From positions 2,108,001 through 2,172,000 of the forward strand of contig JACBKR010001264.1 in NCBI GenBank assembly GCA_014218235.1: a DNA stretch of 64,000 nt, in the 5' to 3' direction. Origin of the DNA: Colocasia esculenta (lineage: Eukaryota; Streptophyta; Magnoliopsida; Alismatales; Araceae). This document shows, piece after piece, positions 11,318-24,800 of the stretch; position 1 is the stretch's first letter; the number at the start of each line of letters is the position of its first letter. The notes below the pieces were generated by a model. The model saw nothing but the letters and a program-made list of their open reading frames with translations, was not told where the DNA came from and ran no database searches. A program made the position numbers and the translations under genes.

Positions 11318-11881
11318 TGGCCCACTGCAGAAGTGGGCCGAGCCGGCTGGAGGTCCCCGCTGAACAGAAGCTGGGTCAGACCTGCTATAAGTGTTGGGTT
11401 GGCCGGTCTATTGAGCTGTCTGAGCTGGTCCTAAGCCCACGATAGGGTGGCTGTGTGGGTGCTTGGGCCGGTGGCAGCTTGCCCTGCTGTGCTGTGCTGT
11501 GCTGCAGCTCAGGCATTGGGTGGGGAGCTACTGCAGTGGAGGTGGTACTGCGGGACTGAAGGAGATGCGAGAGGGAGATGTGCAGGATAGCTAGGGGCAA
11601 CTGGGAGGAAGCCAATGAGAGATAGGAAAGCAAGTGAGAGATGACCTGGGGCGGGGGAGGGGGGGGGGTTGACAGACAGAGGAAGGAGGGGATGGGGTGG
11701 GTGCAGTGGCGGCCTGGCTTGCAGGGTTGGATAGAGATGAAGCATCGTGGCGGCCGGGTGGGGAGACTGTTGGGTCGATGGCGAGGTGGCGGCTTCTGCG
11801 GCTACTGCATGTGCAACCGCGAGAAGGAGGGGGAAACACGATGGTGGGGTGGTGCTCCCGGTACTGCTGCGTGACAGAAAC

Positions 11882-12030
11882 CATGGATGGCAGAATCGAT
11901 ATCGGGGTCTGGATCGATCATGGCCGATCCCGATCCGAATCGGGCGGGAATTGGCCTGGATCGGCCAAATAGCCGATCCGATCCAGAATCGGTCGATTCT
12001 GATCTGATTTGGCCGATTCTGCCATCCATG
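11882..12030. mobile_element. short CATGGATGGCA-type inverted-repeat element, copy 1
   Basis: 149 bp. Ends are CATGGATGGCAGAATCG and its exact inverse at 12014-12030. Flanks ACAGAAAC (11874-11881) and ACAGCAAC (12031-12038) differ at one base, a probable 8-bp target duplication. The interior consists almost wholly of GATCGG/CCGATC words. Two relatives lie at 14925-16131 and 18298-18394. Superfamily unproven; hAT-like by duplication length. Confidence 0.7.
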
Positions 12031-12837
12031 ACAGCAACAGGATGGGAAGAGGCGTGGCAGTGGGCTTCCGGCAGAGGGTGGGGGAACGCACGAGAGAGGG
12101 GAGAAGAAAGCAGTCACAGCGGGGAAGAGTGGAGGGTGGCATTGGGGCTTCTTGCCCCACCCTTCTTGGGCGCAAGATCCCTTCGCGAGAAGGAGTCCTT
12201 TCTCTGGGAACTCTTGGAGTCAAAGCCAGATGCTTTCAAATATTTTCATTGCTTTTTGAAACCGTTAAACAACCCCTTTTATAATGGGTGGGGGTAACCC
12301 TAAGGCCTCTTAGTGGGCCAATCCACCTATGTCCCATTGGCCACGTGGTAACTAAGGACCCAAACAAAATACATAAAATATATAAAAGACTTTAGTACCC
12401 TAAGTACATGCTACTGGGCCCTTATAAAACATGTATAACTCTGGCCCTAAAAAACATTGAAAGCCCAAAAATGACATGGGCCCAGGTACCCAAGTTCTAA
12501 CATTTTCCTGCGTCAAACATGCACTTAATATTAGTTATATTGAACAACCCTTGGTGAACTTTGCTCTTGCTACTTTGACTATTTCATCTTGGATTAAGGT
12601 GTTCCATATGATTTCTCCTTTGTATTTTATGTAACTCTGATCAAGCCTCGGGAATTCATGGTGAAATGTTTTGCATTTTGTTCAGCTGTTTGTAAAAGGG
12701 ACAGCAAAGTGCTCATCATACTGGACAACCTAATTGACCTGAAGCCACCACACCGTATGAGAATTTTAAGCATTTATTCCTTAGCTACCATTTTCTTATG
12801 TTTAATACTCACGTTCTTTATGCTGAAATTCAATCAG

Positions 12838-15800
12838 GATGTTCAATTCCTCTTGCTGATGATCCTGATACTGTAGTCATCCCAGAGGGAAGGACTCCTG
12901 ACAACGTACCAAAGGATTTGCAATATTTACGTTTTGATGAAAGTTCTCCCCCACTATTTGGGGGGCATGAAAGCTGGAAGCAGAGAGAAGAAAGTTTTAA
13001 CCTCAATGAAACCATGAAGGTAAATAGTAGATAAAAAACAGGGAATTCCCCCGAGATCTTTGCTCCGATTCTGGTATACTAGCCATTATTTTTGATAGCA
13101 TGCTACATATTCATTGTAGCAACAATTTTCTTTAGACAAGTTCACCTATTATACCTTCTTGACAGACTTGGCTTCTTTGCCAGTGTGGTATTTGCCATTA
13201 TTCTGCCGCAGACTGCCACTATTTCATCGTATAAATTCTTTGTACAAAGTTCACTTATTCTACCTTCTTAACAACCTTCACTTCTTATTCAATGTCTAGA
13301 AATGATCTTTTTTTCAGATGCAGTATGGTTATCTAATTTCTCCCATTTTAGTTTTTCTTATCCCAATTTTCATTTGTGGCACGGCCCCATGTTCTTTTTG
13401 CAAATGACTTTTCATGTGATTGCTTATTTTCCTTTACTTTTTACTGTGTAAACATTTTGTCAAATCTTGATCACTATAATCCTTAATAGTCAATTTCTAT
13501 CCACAAACTTGTTGGTTTGATACTATTTTTCTTGAAGTGATTTTGCAACTGTTGAACCCCAAAATTTGTTAAATTAATTTGTTTTATTCTGGATATTTTC
13601 AGAATGAACAAATAATGGAAACTTCTATTTAAAAGAGTGCGATTAAAAGGTATAAAACCTTGGCTGCGTAATTTACAATGTTTGTCAAATGCATCAGAAA
13701 CCCCGGTGGATTGCCGTCTACAAAGGCTTAACAATTATTTATTTTAGTTGGCATACAGCCACACACCGACACAATTTAAATCAATATCCAATGAAGCGTC
13801 AACAAGACTGCTTGGATTTGATTAATGTTAATACAATCACTGCTCGGGTTTGATTAAGACCAACACAACAACAAGACTTCAAGTGGAGTCGAACACACCA
13901 GACTCCAAAAAGGAGCCAAACAAACCAAGCTCCACGTGTAGGTAGGATAAAAAACTCTGGCTTGGCCCACCTTTTATAGCACTCTCCCCTGCCACGTGGA
14001 GCGGGAGAGCCTCTCTCGGGCTGGGTGCTGACCGGGAGAATATCTCCCGGTTGCACACCCCGGTTGCCCGCTGACTGGGAGAACCCCTCCCGGTTACATG
14101 CTGACCGGGAGGGCCCCTCCCGGCCACATGCTGATCGAGAGACCCCTCCTGGTCGCATGCTCCTAGACTAGAAAAAAAAAAAAAAGAAGAAAGTGCAGAA
14201 AAAAATGCAAACTTATCAGGAGGTCTTCATGCAAACAGCCGCTGGGCGAATAAGCAAGTTTCACCACTGGGAGGCTTTTCAAGTTCTCCTCCAAACCTTA
14301 TAAAAAGGGACCTGGATCTTAGGACTTTTGCTTGGGGGAAGACCCTTGGAGAAACCAGGAGGAGCATTGTGCAGAGAAGAATAGTTTGTCTGTCTGTTTC
14401 TAAGAAGAAGAAGAGAACAACAGGTCTCTTGTTGTTCATGGACTTTTGTTTATAAAAAAGCCCTTGAGAGATTGATATTTGTAAAATCATTCGAAGTTCA
14501 AAGAAAACATGTACTGTTATGAAATGTTATTGATGAGAGAAAAAGAGATGTGTACTCATTCTGTTTACTTGCTTTAATGTACATATATTTTATCCATTAA
14601 CTCGTACATTGTCGAATGGGTTTTATTTCCTCTATCTAGCTTTTTTCTACAGAGAGATGCTCTGGGAATCGGGACAACCTTCGAAGCCGAATGATATCCC
14701 CCTTGGGGGGGGGGGACCGTAAGAGAGCCGTTGGACTGGGAAGTGGAGTGAGGGCTCTGGAGGTTTGCTCCTTTCCTAGGTGGGCGGCCTGTGGGGGTCA
14801 AAAGGTCAACACTGGTGCTGCCCGTACCTACTTTGGCTGTGGGAGGTGGGGGCGCATCCGGAGATGGTGCCCCTTTGCCCGCCGACCGACGGTAGGGGCT
14901 AGCAAGGAACAGGGGAGTGGGAGGCATGGATGCCAAAATTGGTTGATCGGGTTGGAATCGGCCGATTTGGGTCCGAATCACCCTATGGCGATCCGATTTA
15001 GGGGGGGTAAATTCGACCCACCCACGATGTAAGGTGGAATCGGGGTGGATCGAGCAAAATCGGACGAAATCGGACTGGATTGGGCCGATCCAGTCTGATT
15101 CCCTTAGCTTACCTTAATTACGTCCGATTCCCTCCACTGACCTTATTCACCTGAACATCATTTAAGTAAATGTTATATTTATAGTTTTATTTACTTAAGA
15201 TATTATATGTAAATAAGTAAATACTATCTATTTGAATCCAATAAAAATATCAGAAAAATCATATATCTTACCAATAAAAAGTCAACTCTCCCATCAAAAT
15301 AGTGACTTTCTAATCTCTCATAATTTGACATATCTAAAAATTTCATAATTCAAATAAATCCAATAGAATACTAAAAATCTAAAGTTCAGTAAAAAAAAGT
15401 CAAACGTGCATATGACTTCTCTAAGAGAGCCACTCTCCTACTGACAACACTTACTCTGCTTGAGACCTCTCAAGATTTGGTCAAACTTAAGCTATCATCA
15501 CCCAAACTCATGAGAATTGTTACATTGTAATTTCTTTTAATTAAAGCTATCATCACTCAAACTCATGATAATTGTCACTTTCTAGTTTAAGTGACAATTC
15601 TCATGAGTTTGGGTGATGATAGCTTAGGTTTGACCAATCCTGAGAGGTCTTAAGCAGACTAAGTACTATCAGTAGGAGAGTGGCTCCCTTGGAGAAATCA
15701 TATGTACGTTTGATTTTTTTATCGGACTTTCAATTTTTAGTATTTTATTAGATTTATGTGAATTATGAATTTTTAGATATGCCAAATTATGAGAGATTAG

Positions 15801-18800
15801 AAAGTCGATATTTGATGGAACTACTGAAAGTGCGTTTTTCTTTTTGGATGTGAGAGTTGACTTTTTATTGGTAAAAGATATGATTTTTTTAATATTTTTA
15901 TTGGATTCAAATGGAGGGTACTTCTTTATTTACATGTAATGTCTTAAGTAAATTAAACTACAAAATATACATTATTTTTCTTGATTTTCACAAATTTCCT
16001 TATTTTTTTTAAATTGGCCGATCCTAGATCAGCTAGGTTCCCTAAGAATCGGCTGGATCCTCCGATCCGATCTGACTTGGATTGGGATCGGTTGGGTCCG
16101 ATCAACACCCCGATTCGATTTTGCCATCCATGTGGGAGGGGGATGTTTAAGGATTCTAGGAGCTTCGCTGAAGTGGTATAGGGAGCCGGGAAGATAGGCA
16201 AGGTGGCTTGGAAAGGGGAGATGGTGTTGGAGATCGGGGATTTGTCGGGAAGAAATGGTTGCCCGTCAGGAGAGTTGGAGAAGGAGATCCGTAGCAGTAT
16301 CCATTCTGTTGGGGGAGATTAGTGAGGAAGGGGTCAGGGGCTTCTTGATGGCGCTCACTGGGGATGAAAGTTTCGGGTTGGTCTTCATAGTGTGCAATCA
16401 TTCAAGAAAAGCAGACAAGATTGCTTTCGGTGGGGCTTTCCTTAGCCTACATCGGTGGCCCAGCTTGATGGGGACTTACCCTTCTCTACTGATGAGAGGT
16501 TTTAGAGTTGCTTTTGAGGGAGTCCCTGTTGTATTGTGCAATGATGAGGGTCTGGGATTTCTGGTTCGCAGATTTGGCGAGGTCGTCCCAAAGTCTTTGG
16601 ACTCTACCTTGACAGGTGCGAGACTCCAGGTGCAAGCCACCGTCAAGGTCTCCAGACTCTCCACAGTTCGGGGGATCTACCGGCAGTCATTGTCGTCGGA
16701 TTTGGCGTTGTTCGTCTAGTCATCAGGTTCCATGTGCTCTAGGAGGTATCGTTTCTGCATCCTCTGCCACCACTTCTAAGGCAGCAGTTTGCTCGGCCGT
16801 AGGTTGAAGAAAGGGGCTTGGCGGGCAATTCAATTTTGAATCGTTAAGGGTCACAGATCCCCCTTTCTGGGCTGGACCCACCTAATCTGGATATGGTTGG
16901 CTAGGGCGGTCCAAACTGGCGGACTGTGAGGCGGGTCAGGTTCATCAACCAGTTGCTCGAGGTCTGCTTGGTCAGCCTAAAGCTTCAACCTGTGACTTAC
17001 CCCTTATTCGAGAAGTCATGCGTATCGGGCCTCTCGGACCCGATATTGTTTGTCTTCCCCGCCCGCTGTTGCCTGCAACCAGCTACTTGCTAAACACGAT
17101 GCCTCGGCGCCGACTACCATCCCTCTTGGCCTTGTTGGCCCTCAAGGCCCCTCTCTGCTCCGGCATGCGCCTTAGGTCGCGCGGTGTCCGGCGAGCCACT
17201 AGATCCCTTCAACAAGCGTGGTGGGGGCCTCAAGCCAAGAGGGACCTCCCGCCTGGTCGTTGCTTTGCCTTTCGGGGAGCCTCCTCTCATGGCCGTGAAG
17301 TTTCAGGAAGGCCAGAATCTTACCGTTTGGGGGAGGCATGGTGGCTCCTTTGTCCCCCATGGCTCTGGCGACCGTGGAGGACGCGTTAGTGGAGAACACT
17401 GCAGACCTCACCAGATTGGTCATGGAGGATGCGGAAGCTCATTTTCATGCTGCTCTGATGTTGCTACAACGAGGAGAGGATGACATTGAGGCTCTAACCA
17501 CGAGGGAGAGCCAGGAAGTGGAAGGCGATGTCAGTCACTCTTAGGATGATGGGCATGGAACTGGCAGGCCCCGTTTGAGAACAGAGGCGGTGAAGAGCAT
17601 GCTCAAAGAGATGGAAGCGATGTGCATTGTGTCGGCTAGGGAGATGGCTATTATGGTGGGTGTCTCCTCGATGGCAGCTGAGGACATTAAAGGGGCATTT
17701 TCTAGCATCTACAGATGGTGGAGTGCAAGTATTCGGGCGGGGATGAGGTACCATCAATGTGGTGGACGTGAGTCTGAGGAGGAGCAAGAGGAGGGGAGAA
17801 ATTCATCGTCCTAATGAAAATTTTATCATTGAATAGGGGACTTGATGGGGCGGAGAAGAGGAGAGTTGTGAAGTATATTGTGTGGAGGTGCATGGTAGAT
17901 GTTCTAGTTGAAGTGAAATGGGGATGAGAGTGTCTTGATTAGGGAGATTGGGGGAGCTAGACTGACTAGGGGTGTGGCTTCTCCGAAAGGAGTAACATGT
18001 GACAGAGTGATCAACAGATGGGCTGTAACCCTTCACTTTAAAGGGGTAAAAGATGAATTTTCTTGGGATTTCACTGGGGTCTATGGCCCTCAAGCTAAGG
18101 AGGACGAAAGGGTGCTTTGGGAGGAGCATCTGCAGCTTCATCAGCAGTCAGGGAGGCCGTGGTGCTTGGCTGGAGACTTCAATGTTGTGGCTCACCCATC
18201 TGAGAAGTCTGGCTCTTGTTCTTTTGGTGATGGTTGCATGGATGACTTCTTAGACTTTATTTAGGAGGCAGCTTTGATTGATGTGGGCATGTCGGGTCAT
18301 GGAAGGCAGAATTGGCCAATCGGATCGGGATCGGCCATGGCCGATTCCTCCGATTCTGATCGGGCAGGTGTCCGATCCAATCCTGTCTTCCATGTGTCGG
18401 GTGGCTTCTTTATGTGGTCCAACATGAGAACTGAGGCTGCTTGCTTGAGGCTAGACATATTTCTCATTTCTATTGATTGGGAGAACCGTTTTCCCCATGT
18501 TTAGGTGTTTGCTATTTCTAGTGTTCTTTCAGACCATAGCCCTATTCTGTTGAGGTCCAACAAGGCTCAGGAGTGGAGACCTTCGTGGAGGTGGTGGAGA
18601 AGGCGTAGACTACTATGCCTGTGGGTTCTTCAGCCATGGGCACCCTAGTGAGGAGGTTAGAGACACACTGCTCATGCTTTGAGAGGCTGGGGGTTTGGGA
18701 AGACACTTCTAGGTAGAGAAGCAAAACTGAAGATCATTCTGCAGATTGGTTGGTTTGACACCTTAGAGGAGGTTGTCTTACTAGATGAGGAAGACAGAGT

Positions 18801-21800
18801 TACTAGAGCTGATCTCAAGGCAAAGTATGATGATATTCTTTGCAAGGAAGAGATTTATTGGAAGCAGAGATCCAAAACAGATGGATTAAGGAGGGTGATA
18901 GAAATACAACTTATTTTCAGAGGATTACTTCTGGTAGAAGAAGTGTGAACTCCATCTCTTGTATGAAGGTAGGGAACATAAACAACATTTGTGGAGGATA
19001 TGGATATCAGAGGGCAAGCACATGCTTTCCATTCTAGGCTTTTCACGGAGGAGGATTGTAGGAGAGTCTATGTTGATGAAGACCTTGTCTCCAGGCTGTC
19101 ACTTGAGTCCAGTGAGGTGCTTGATCAACTATCTTCAGAGGAGGAGATTCGTCAAGTGACTCTCTTCCTGGGGATAAAGGTCAAGGATCAGATGGTTTTT
19201 CCATTGCTTTCTTTCAAAAATGTTGGCATATTGTCAAAGAGGATCTTGTGGTGGCTGTTAAGGAGTTCCTGGAGGGGAAGGCACACTTGAGAGAGATTAA
19301 CCAGATATACATTGTTCTCATTCCCAAGAAAAAGGATGCGTTGGAGCTCACTAATTTTTGGCCCATTGGTCTTCCTCATAGGTCTTATAAGATTATTTCT
19401 AAAGTGCTTGCCACTAGATTGGTTGCATTTATGCATAGGTTGGTTGATCATTTTCAGGGAGCCTTCATTAGGAGAAGACACATCTTGGATAATTTTTGGT
19501 GGCACATGAATGTTTGTTTGCTTTGAAGCAGTGTTGGGGGCAAGGTCTAGTTCTCAAATTAGACTTTGAGAAGACATATGATAGAGTCAGGTGGGAGTTT
19601 GGGAGAGCTAGAGTTTGGGAGCTACCTCCTTTATCGAGGGGTGCCTCTTCTCTTTGGTGGGACACATGCTTGTAGGGACTTGATTGCCGCCAGTATCAGG
19701 GTTGGTTCAGGCAAGGGGGACAAGGCTCTATTTTGGACAGATAGATGGTGTGGGGATTTCCCTTTTAGTGTACTATTTCCAGATCTTTTTTGGGTCGCTT
19801 CCGAGCCTCAGCTAGTTGTTTCTCAGGCTGTTGATACCTCTTTTCCGGGCAGTGTGTGTTCACCCACCTTCAGGAGGGATTTGTCATGTTAGGAGACTAT
19901 GTAGCTTCAGGACTTGCTTTCCAGCCTTTCTTCCATTGCCTTGTTGGATGTTGGGGACCGGTGGATTTAGAGATGGGATAAGACCGGTGGCTTCTTTGTC
20001 AAATCAACTTACAACATCATCTCTGATGGTGGTCTTCGGCGTAGTCTTTATTCACAGATGTGGAAGCCTAATAACCCTTTAAAGATGAAGGTCCTCATGT
20101 GGAGGATATCTATTGGTAGGCTTCCCATGCATGATAGGCTTCTTCGTTTCCTGCCGGACATCCAGCCTCCTTGTGTCTTTTGTGGGATAGTGGACGAATG
20201 TATTGATCACATTTTCACTAACTGTCCCTACACTTCTTCTCTGTGGAGGGAGGTGGTGGCGTGAGCTCATTGCATCATTCCCTTCTACTTGGAGATCAAA
20301 CTCAGGATGCTGAATTGGAAGAGGCATTGGTTTATTAGGGGTGATGGGAAAGTGTGGTTGCTTGTTTTGCATGCCACCCTTTGGATAATTTGGGGAGAAA
20401 GGAACATGCATATTTTCTCTAGGGTGTCTCGGGCTGCTGAGTCTCTTGCTGGGGGGATTTGTGGCATAGTTAGGGAATGGACGTCAATCCTATGTAATTT
20501 GGATCAGGCCAACTCCTATCTTTTTGCCTTGATGGGGAATTGAGTCTCTTTTGTACAAGCCGCGATGGATGGTGCTGTATAGGCGGGGCTGTTCTGTTTT
20601 TTTTGGAGGTCCTTTTTGTTGGTCTATATTTGTACATTCTCTTGTTTCATTTAATATATCAATGGTACTATCCAGTTTTTTTAAAAAAGGGCATATGTTT
20701 TCATGGAAAGGAAAATTGCAGTTTAACCCAGAAACTGTGTTATTGCATACATGTCTAAGGAAAGTTACAAAATTCAGAATATGAAATATTCTGAATGACC
20801 ATGTTAGAGACATGTTATGCATTGCAAACAAGCTTTCATTGACAAGGAATTTTACAATTAAATCCCTGTTTAAAAGAGAATTTGCAATAATCTTATTTCT
20901 GAAGTAAATAAGACATTTTTCTTGCATGAAAGCTCAGGGTCACAACAGTATACATGACTTTGAAATGGGTCTTGACATGGTCTCAAAGGTGTTCGAGTTT
21001 ATCTCGATGTAAATTAACACTAACTTTGGTTGTTGGGGAAGGGTCCAATACTCGAATCCAAAATCATTTGATAAAATAATGCGCACAATTTGATAATATG
21101 CCATATCTATGCATATTTATCCATAAAAGATTTTCTGCATGTTAAACAGCAATTGATGATATTTTCTTCAGGAAAATGAATTTGATCCTTTCCATAATGT
21201 CTCAAACTGATAGTTATACATTTACAATTCATATTTATATTATTCCAAAAGAATCATATTTATAATTTTGTGATTCATCAAACAGCTCATTGTTAAGTAA
21301 TTTGATCTAACGTAACATTGAGGAGGCTGTGGCCTATTAGGGGTGACCGGAAAGTGTGGTGGCTCATTTTGCATGCTACCCTATGGATGATTTGGGGAGA
21401 AAGGAACATGCGTATTTTTTCTAGGGCGTCTCAGGTTGAATCTCTTGTTGGGGGAATTTGTGGCATAGTCAGGAAATTGGCGTCAATCTTATGTAATCTG
21501 GATCAGGCCAACTCTTCTTTTTTGGCCTTGAATGGGGGGTTGAGTCTCTTTTGTACATTCCGGGATGGGTGGAGCTGTATAGGCTGGCCGTTCTGTTTCT
21601 TTTTTTCCTTCCTTTTTTTTTTTTTTTGGCGTGGGGGGGGGGTGGTTGTTGGCCTATACTTGTACATTTTCTCTTTTCATTTAATACATTGGTGGTATCA
21701 TCAGAGCCTTATCCCATTATTTGGGGTTGGCTATAATCTATATGAATCCTTTTCCGCCAAAGGTTTCTATCTGTGCCTCTGTGGTCCAATCCACCTTAAA

Positions 21801-24800
21801 AAAAAAAAAAAACTTAACATTGAGGAGTGTGGCATGTAAGGTAGTATATGCAACCCAACATCCATCTGGAGCCAAGAGGATGTAGAACATCTTGCTGTTG
21901 GATAGCCAAGCGGTGATCAAGAGTGAGAAGGGGAGATTATTCTAGTTTGTAGGGTGGTTGAGATAGTTTTCACTGACAGAGAGGATCTCCCTATAGGAAA
22001 CAAATTGGGAAAGGGGGAAGACACTGGATAGCCTAATTGCAGAATCCCACGTACTCATAACCAAGTTCAAAATGATGGCATTTTTAAACGTTTTGGTTTT
22101 TAGAAAGATATGTAGGATTGGACTGGTATAATTTCTTTGAAATTATAGCTACACGAGTGATATGTATGTAATTAGTCCAATTAAGTATAATAGTCACTTT
22201 TTAAAAAAAAGTATGATAATCTCACCTTGTATAATATAATTATTTGAAATTGCACCAAGCAAATTCTTTTGTTAGTTTCAGTTGATAACTTGATCACATG
22301 GTTCGTCTGTTATCTTCCTGTGGTACTTATCTATAGGTGGAGTCCATACATTCATAGGGCATCAGCAGATTGTTTTAAGCTGTCTCGATTTTGTTTCAAC
22401 TCTTAGTTTTTTTCAAGAGGATAAGAAATCTCTGCTTGCCACTTCTGATTGTACTACTACTAGTACTACCTTTTGTTAAATAAGAAATTTGGCATCGGAG
22501 TGTAACTATTTTGAGAAAAAAGGTATTAATGTTGTTGTTCTCTAGAAATTTGCTAATGCTGTGTTCACTTTTTTAGGTACATTGTGGTTTTATAAAAGGT
22601 GGAGAGATGGAGGTAGTAGATGTCAAGTTTGTGCAGAAATGTAGGTTCGTCGTTGCTTCTGGCATTTTTGATGGCTATGATACACCTCTTCAGCCGTCAA
22701 ACATAAGCCTTCGTTCTCAAAAGCTCTTCTGCTTTTTAATGGTGGTTGATGAAAAATCACTCAATTTGATCAAAAGGAATGTCAGTGTCACAGAGGACAA
22801 TGAAGGAGGGAAATGGGTTGGCATATGGCGTCTTGTGACATTACATAATCCTCCATATGATGAACCTAGAAGGAACGGGAAAGTTCCTAAGATACTGACC
22901 CATAGATTATTTCCTCAAGCACAATATAGCATATGGATTGATGGAAAAATGGAGCTTATAGTTGATCCATTACTTATCCTTGAAAGGTGGGTTGCTACAT
23001 TTTCTTGCCTCTATTGTCTGATTGAAATGGATCAGATAAAACAATAAGCAGTTCCTTCTTTGTCACTGCAGATATCTTTGGCATGGACAGCATACATTTG
23101 CCATTGCTCGCCATAAACTCATAGAAGTATATATGAGGAGGCTGATGCAATCAAGCGTAGGAAGCGCTATGCTCGTCCTCTTATTGATCTCCATATGAAA
23201 ATATACCATTACGAGGGAATGGAACCTTGGAGCCCAAGTAAAGGGACTGAGAGTGGTAAGTCAATATTCTACAGATCATTTATGTGTACACCTATGTACT
23301 GGATATAGAAGTAGGACATTTATTCACAATATTCTTTTTGAAAATGTATGTTTGTAAATCAAATTGTTGCAACAAACTATTGAATTAGTAATTTTCACGT
23401 GCTTGTTACTATGATGATGCATTGATGCCTCTTTGGATTTGCTTCTCATCAATGAAGAATGTCTGGTAGGTCTTGTATGGTGCTTTTTTGTTGTGTAGTG
23501 TAAGTACCAACTTCAGACATAAAATACCGCTCTGTTGAGTTACCGTCCATCTTGATTGTTTTTGTTGTAGATATCATCATAATTTTGAGTGATGGAAATG
23601 TACTTTTGAGTGTACATCAGTGGTTGATATCACAATTTCTCTTAAAAATATTGTTATTAACCAAATTGTTACTGCTATTGATCAACTTAAATGATTTTTA
23701 TGACAACAACTTACTTAAGTGATGCTTGCAGTCTTTCTCACACTTAAATGTCACTACAAACATGTTTCCTCTTTGGTAATATTATGGGTTCTCTTCCATT
23801 TTCCTCTTGTAATGGGTTTCTATTCAAGAGATACTGTAATGGGGAGACTGGTGCATTCTGTTTTGACTACATTTAATCTAATTATCTTGGGTGTCCAATT
23901 GTACTCTTCTGAAACAGAGAGCTTGTTTTACCCTTCTACATTTCAAATTGTGACTCTTGGAGAAACTTGTCAGTAAAAGAGGAGGAAAATCTCAGGTTAC
24001 TTTTAAAGCAACTACTATGTTCCTTTCTTTGTAGCATAAATGACATTCCACTGTAGGGTGTCATGATAACAGTGCAGAGCAGGTCTTAACTGAATTTCAG
24101 GTGATGGATATTATTAAAGCAAGGTTAAAGTCTGGCTGACTTCATGGCTTTGGAATGGCAAAATATTGAAAGCACGTACTTTTCACACCCTATACACTCC
24201 AAGAACATTCTTGATCTGTTGAAAAGTGAGTTATCCATCTTGAAGTTAACACAAGGTGGATCTCATGGCAAGGAGCTTGATTCCATGATATAGGACATGA
24301 ACCTGTTTGAACTCATTTTGAGGCACCACTTGGTCCACTCTCTGCCTCCGCTACATGTCCATGTGTTGTGTACACTGCCCATCAGCTAAAAATCATTTAG
24401 GGAAGTGTTGTTGGGTTGCCTTCTACTTATGGGCCATGTCTAGTTGCTAAAAGAGGGCTTGTGATTGCGCATTTAATTTTTCTGGCCAAGCTGTTTTACT
24501 TACCTATTGAGTCATTGACCATACCTCATTCCAAGTCCTGGAGCAGTACATTGACCACTTACATAAGCGGTAGGCCACAAGTTATCTTAAAATGCACAGT
24601 GGCTGAGATGCTAGGAAGATTGAAACATGCATTCTGTTTCTCTAATGGTAAATCTTTTGTGATTCTTATTTATGAATACATGTTCAATTGCAGATGTACC
24701 AGAGGGAGCTGTCATAATACGGGAGCACACAGCTCTCAACAACTTGTTCAGCTGCCTTTGGTTCAACGAAGTAAATCTTTTAACCCCAAGAGATCAGCTT

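Larger units (their letters stand above)
11080..12837. other. gene-poor stretch with GC-rich block, unresolved
   Basis: After the Mutator-like element comes 250 nt of unique-looking DNA with one exon-like open stretch (see 11129-11317). Then follows a GC-rich block at 11320-12290 rich in GGGCC, CCACC and purine runs and holding a small CATGG-type element. After it lies a stretch to about 12500 with repeated GGGCCC and GGCCCT words that looks like retroelement untranslated DNA. Overlapping long frames on both strands at 11509-12297 are what GC-rich low-complexity DNA gives by chance. From 12500 to 12837 the sequence looks like the intron preceding the first DUF616 exon recognised. Confidence 0.4.
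13020..22576 (+). other. 9.56-kb intron of the DUF616 gene, filled with retroelements
   Basis: The donor AAG|GTAAAT at 13019/13020 and acceptor TTTTTAG|GTACAT at 22576/22577 join codons in phase 0 (ATG AAG | GTA CAT). Inside are an LTR-like block (about 13750-14650), a foldback element (14925-16131), a decayed LINE (about 16140-20690) and a 5'-truncated LINE (21326-21814). The parts 13020-13750, 20690-21312 and 21828-22576 are AT-rich intron sequence with no recognised feature. Confidence 0.85.

Noticed and set aside
11509..12297. Several long overlapping frames on both strands
   Set aside because: GC-rich low-complexity DNA gives open frames in all phases; no domain or codon structure supports any of them.
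12658..12837. Possible further upstream DUF616 exon with a hydrophobic segment
   Set aside because: The hydrophobic frame runs through the T-rich tract before the acceptor at 12837, which is better explained as intron sequence.
20490..20927. 145-codon minus-strand frame
   Set aside because: Antisense to the LINE 3' end and adjacent intron; no domain.
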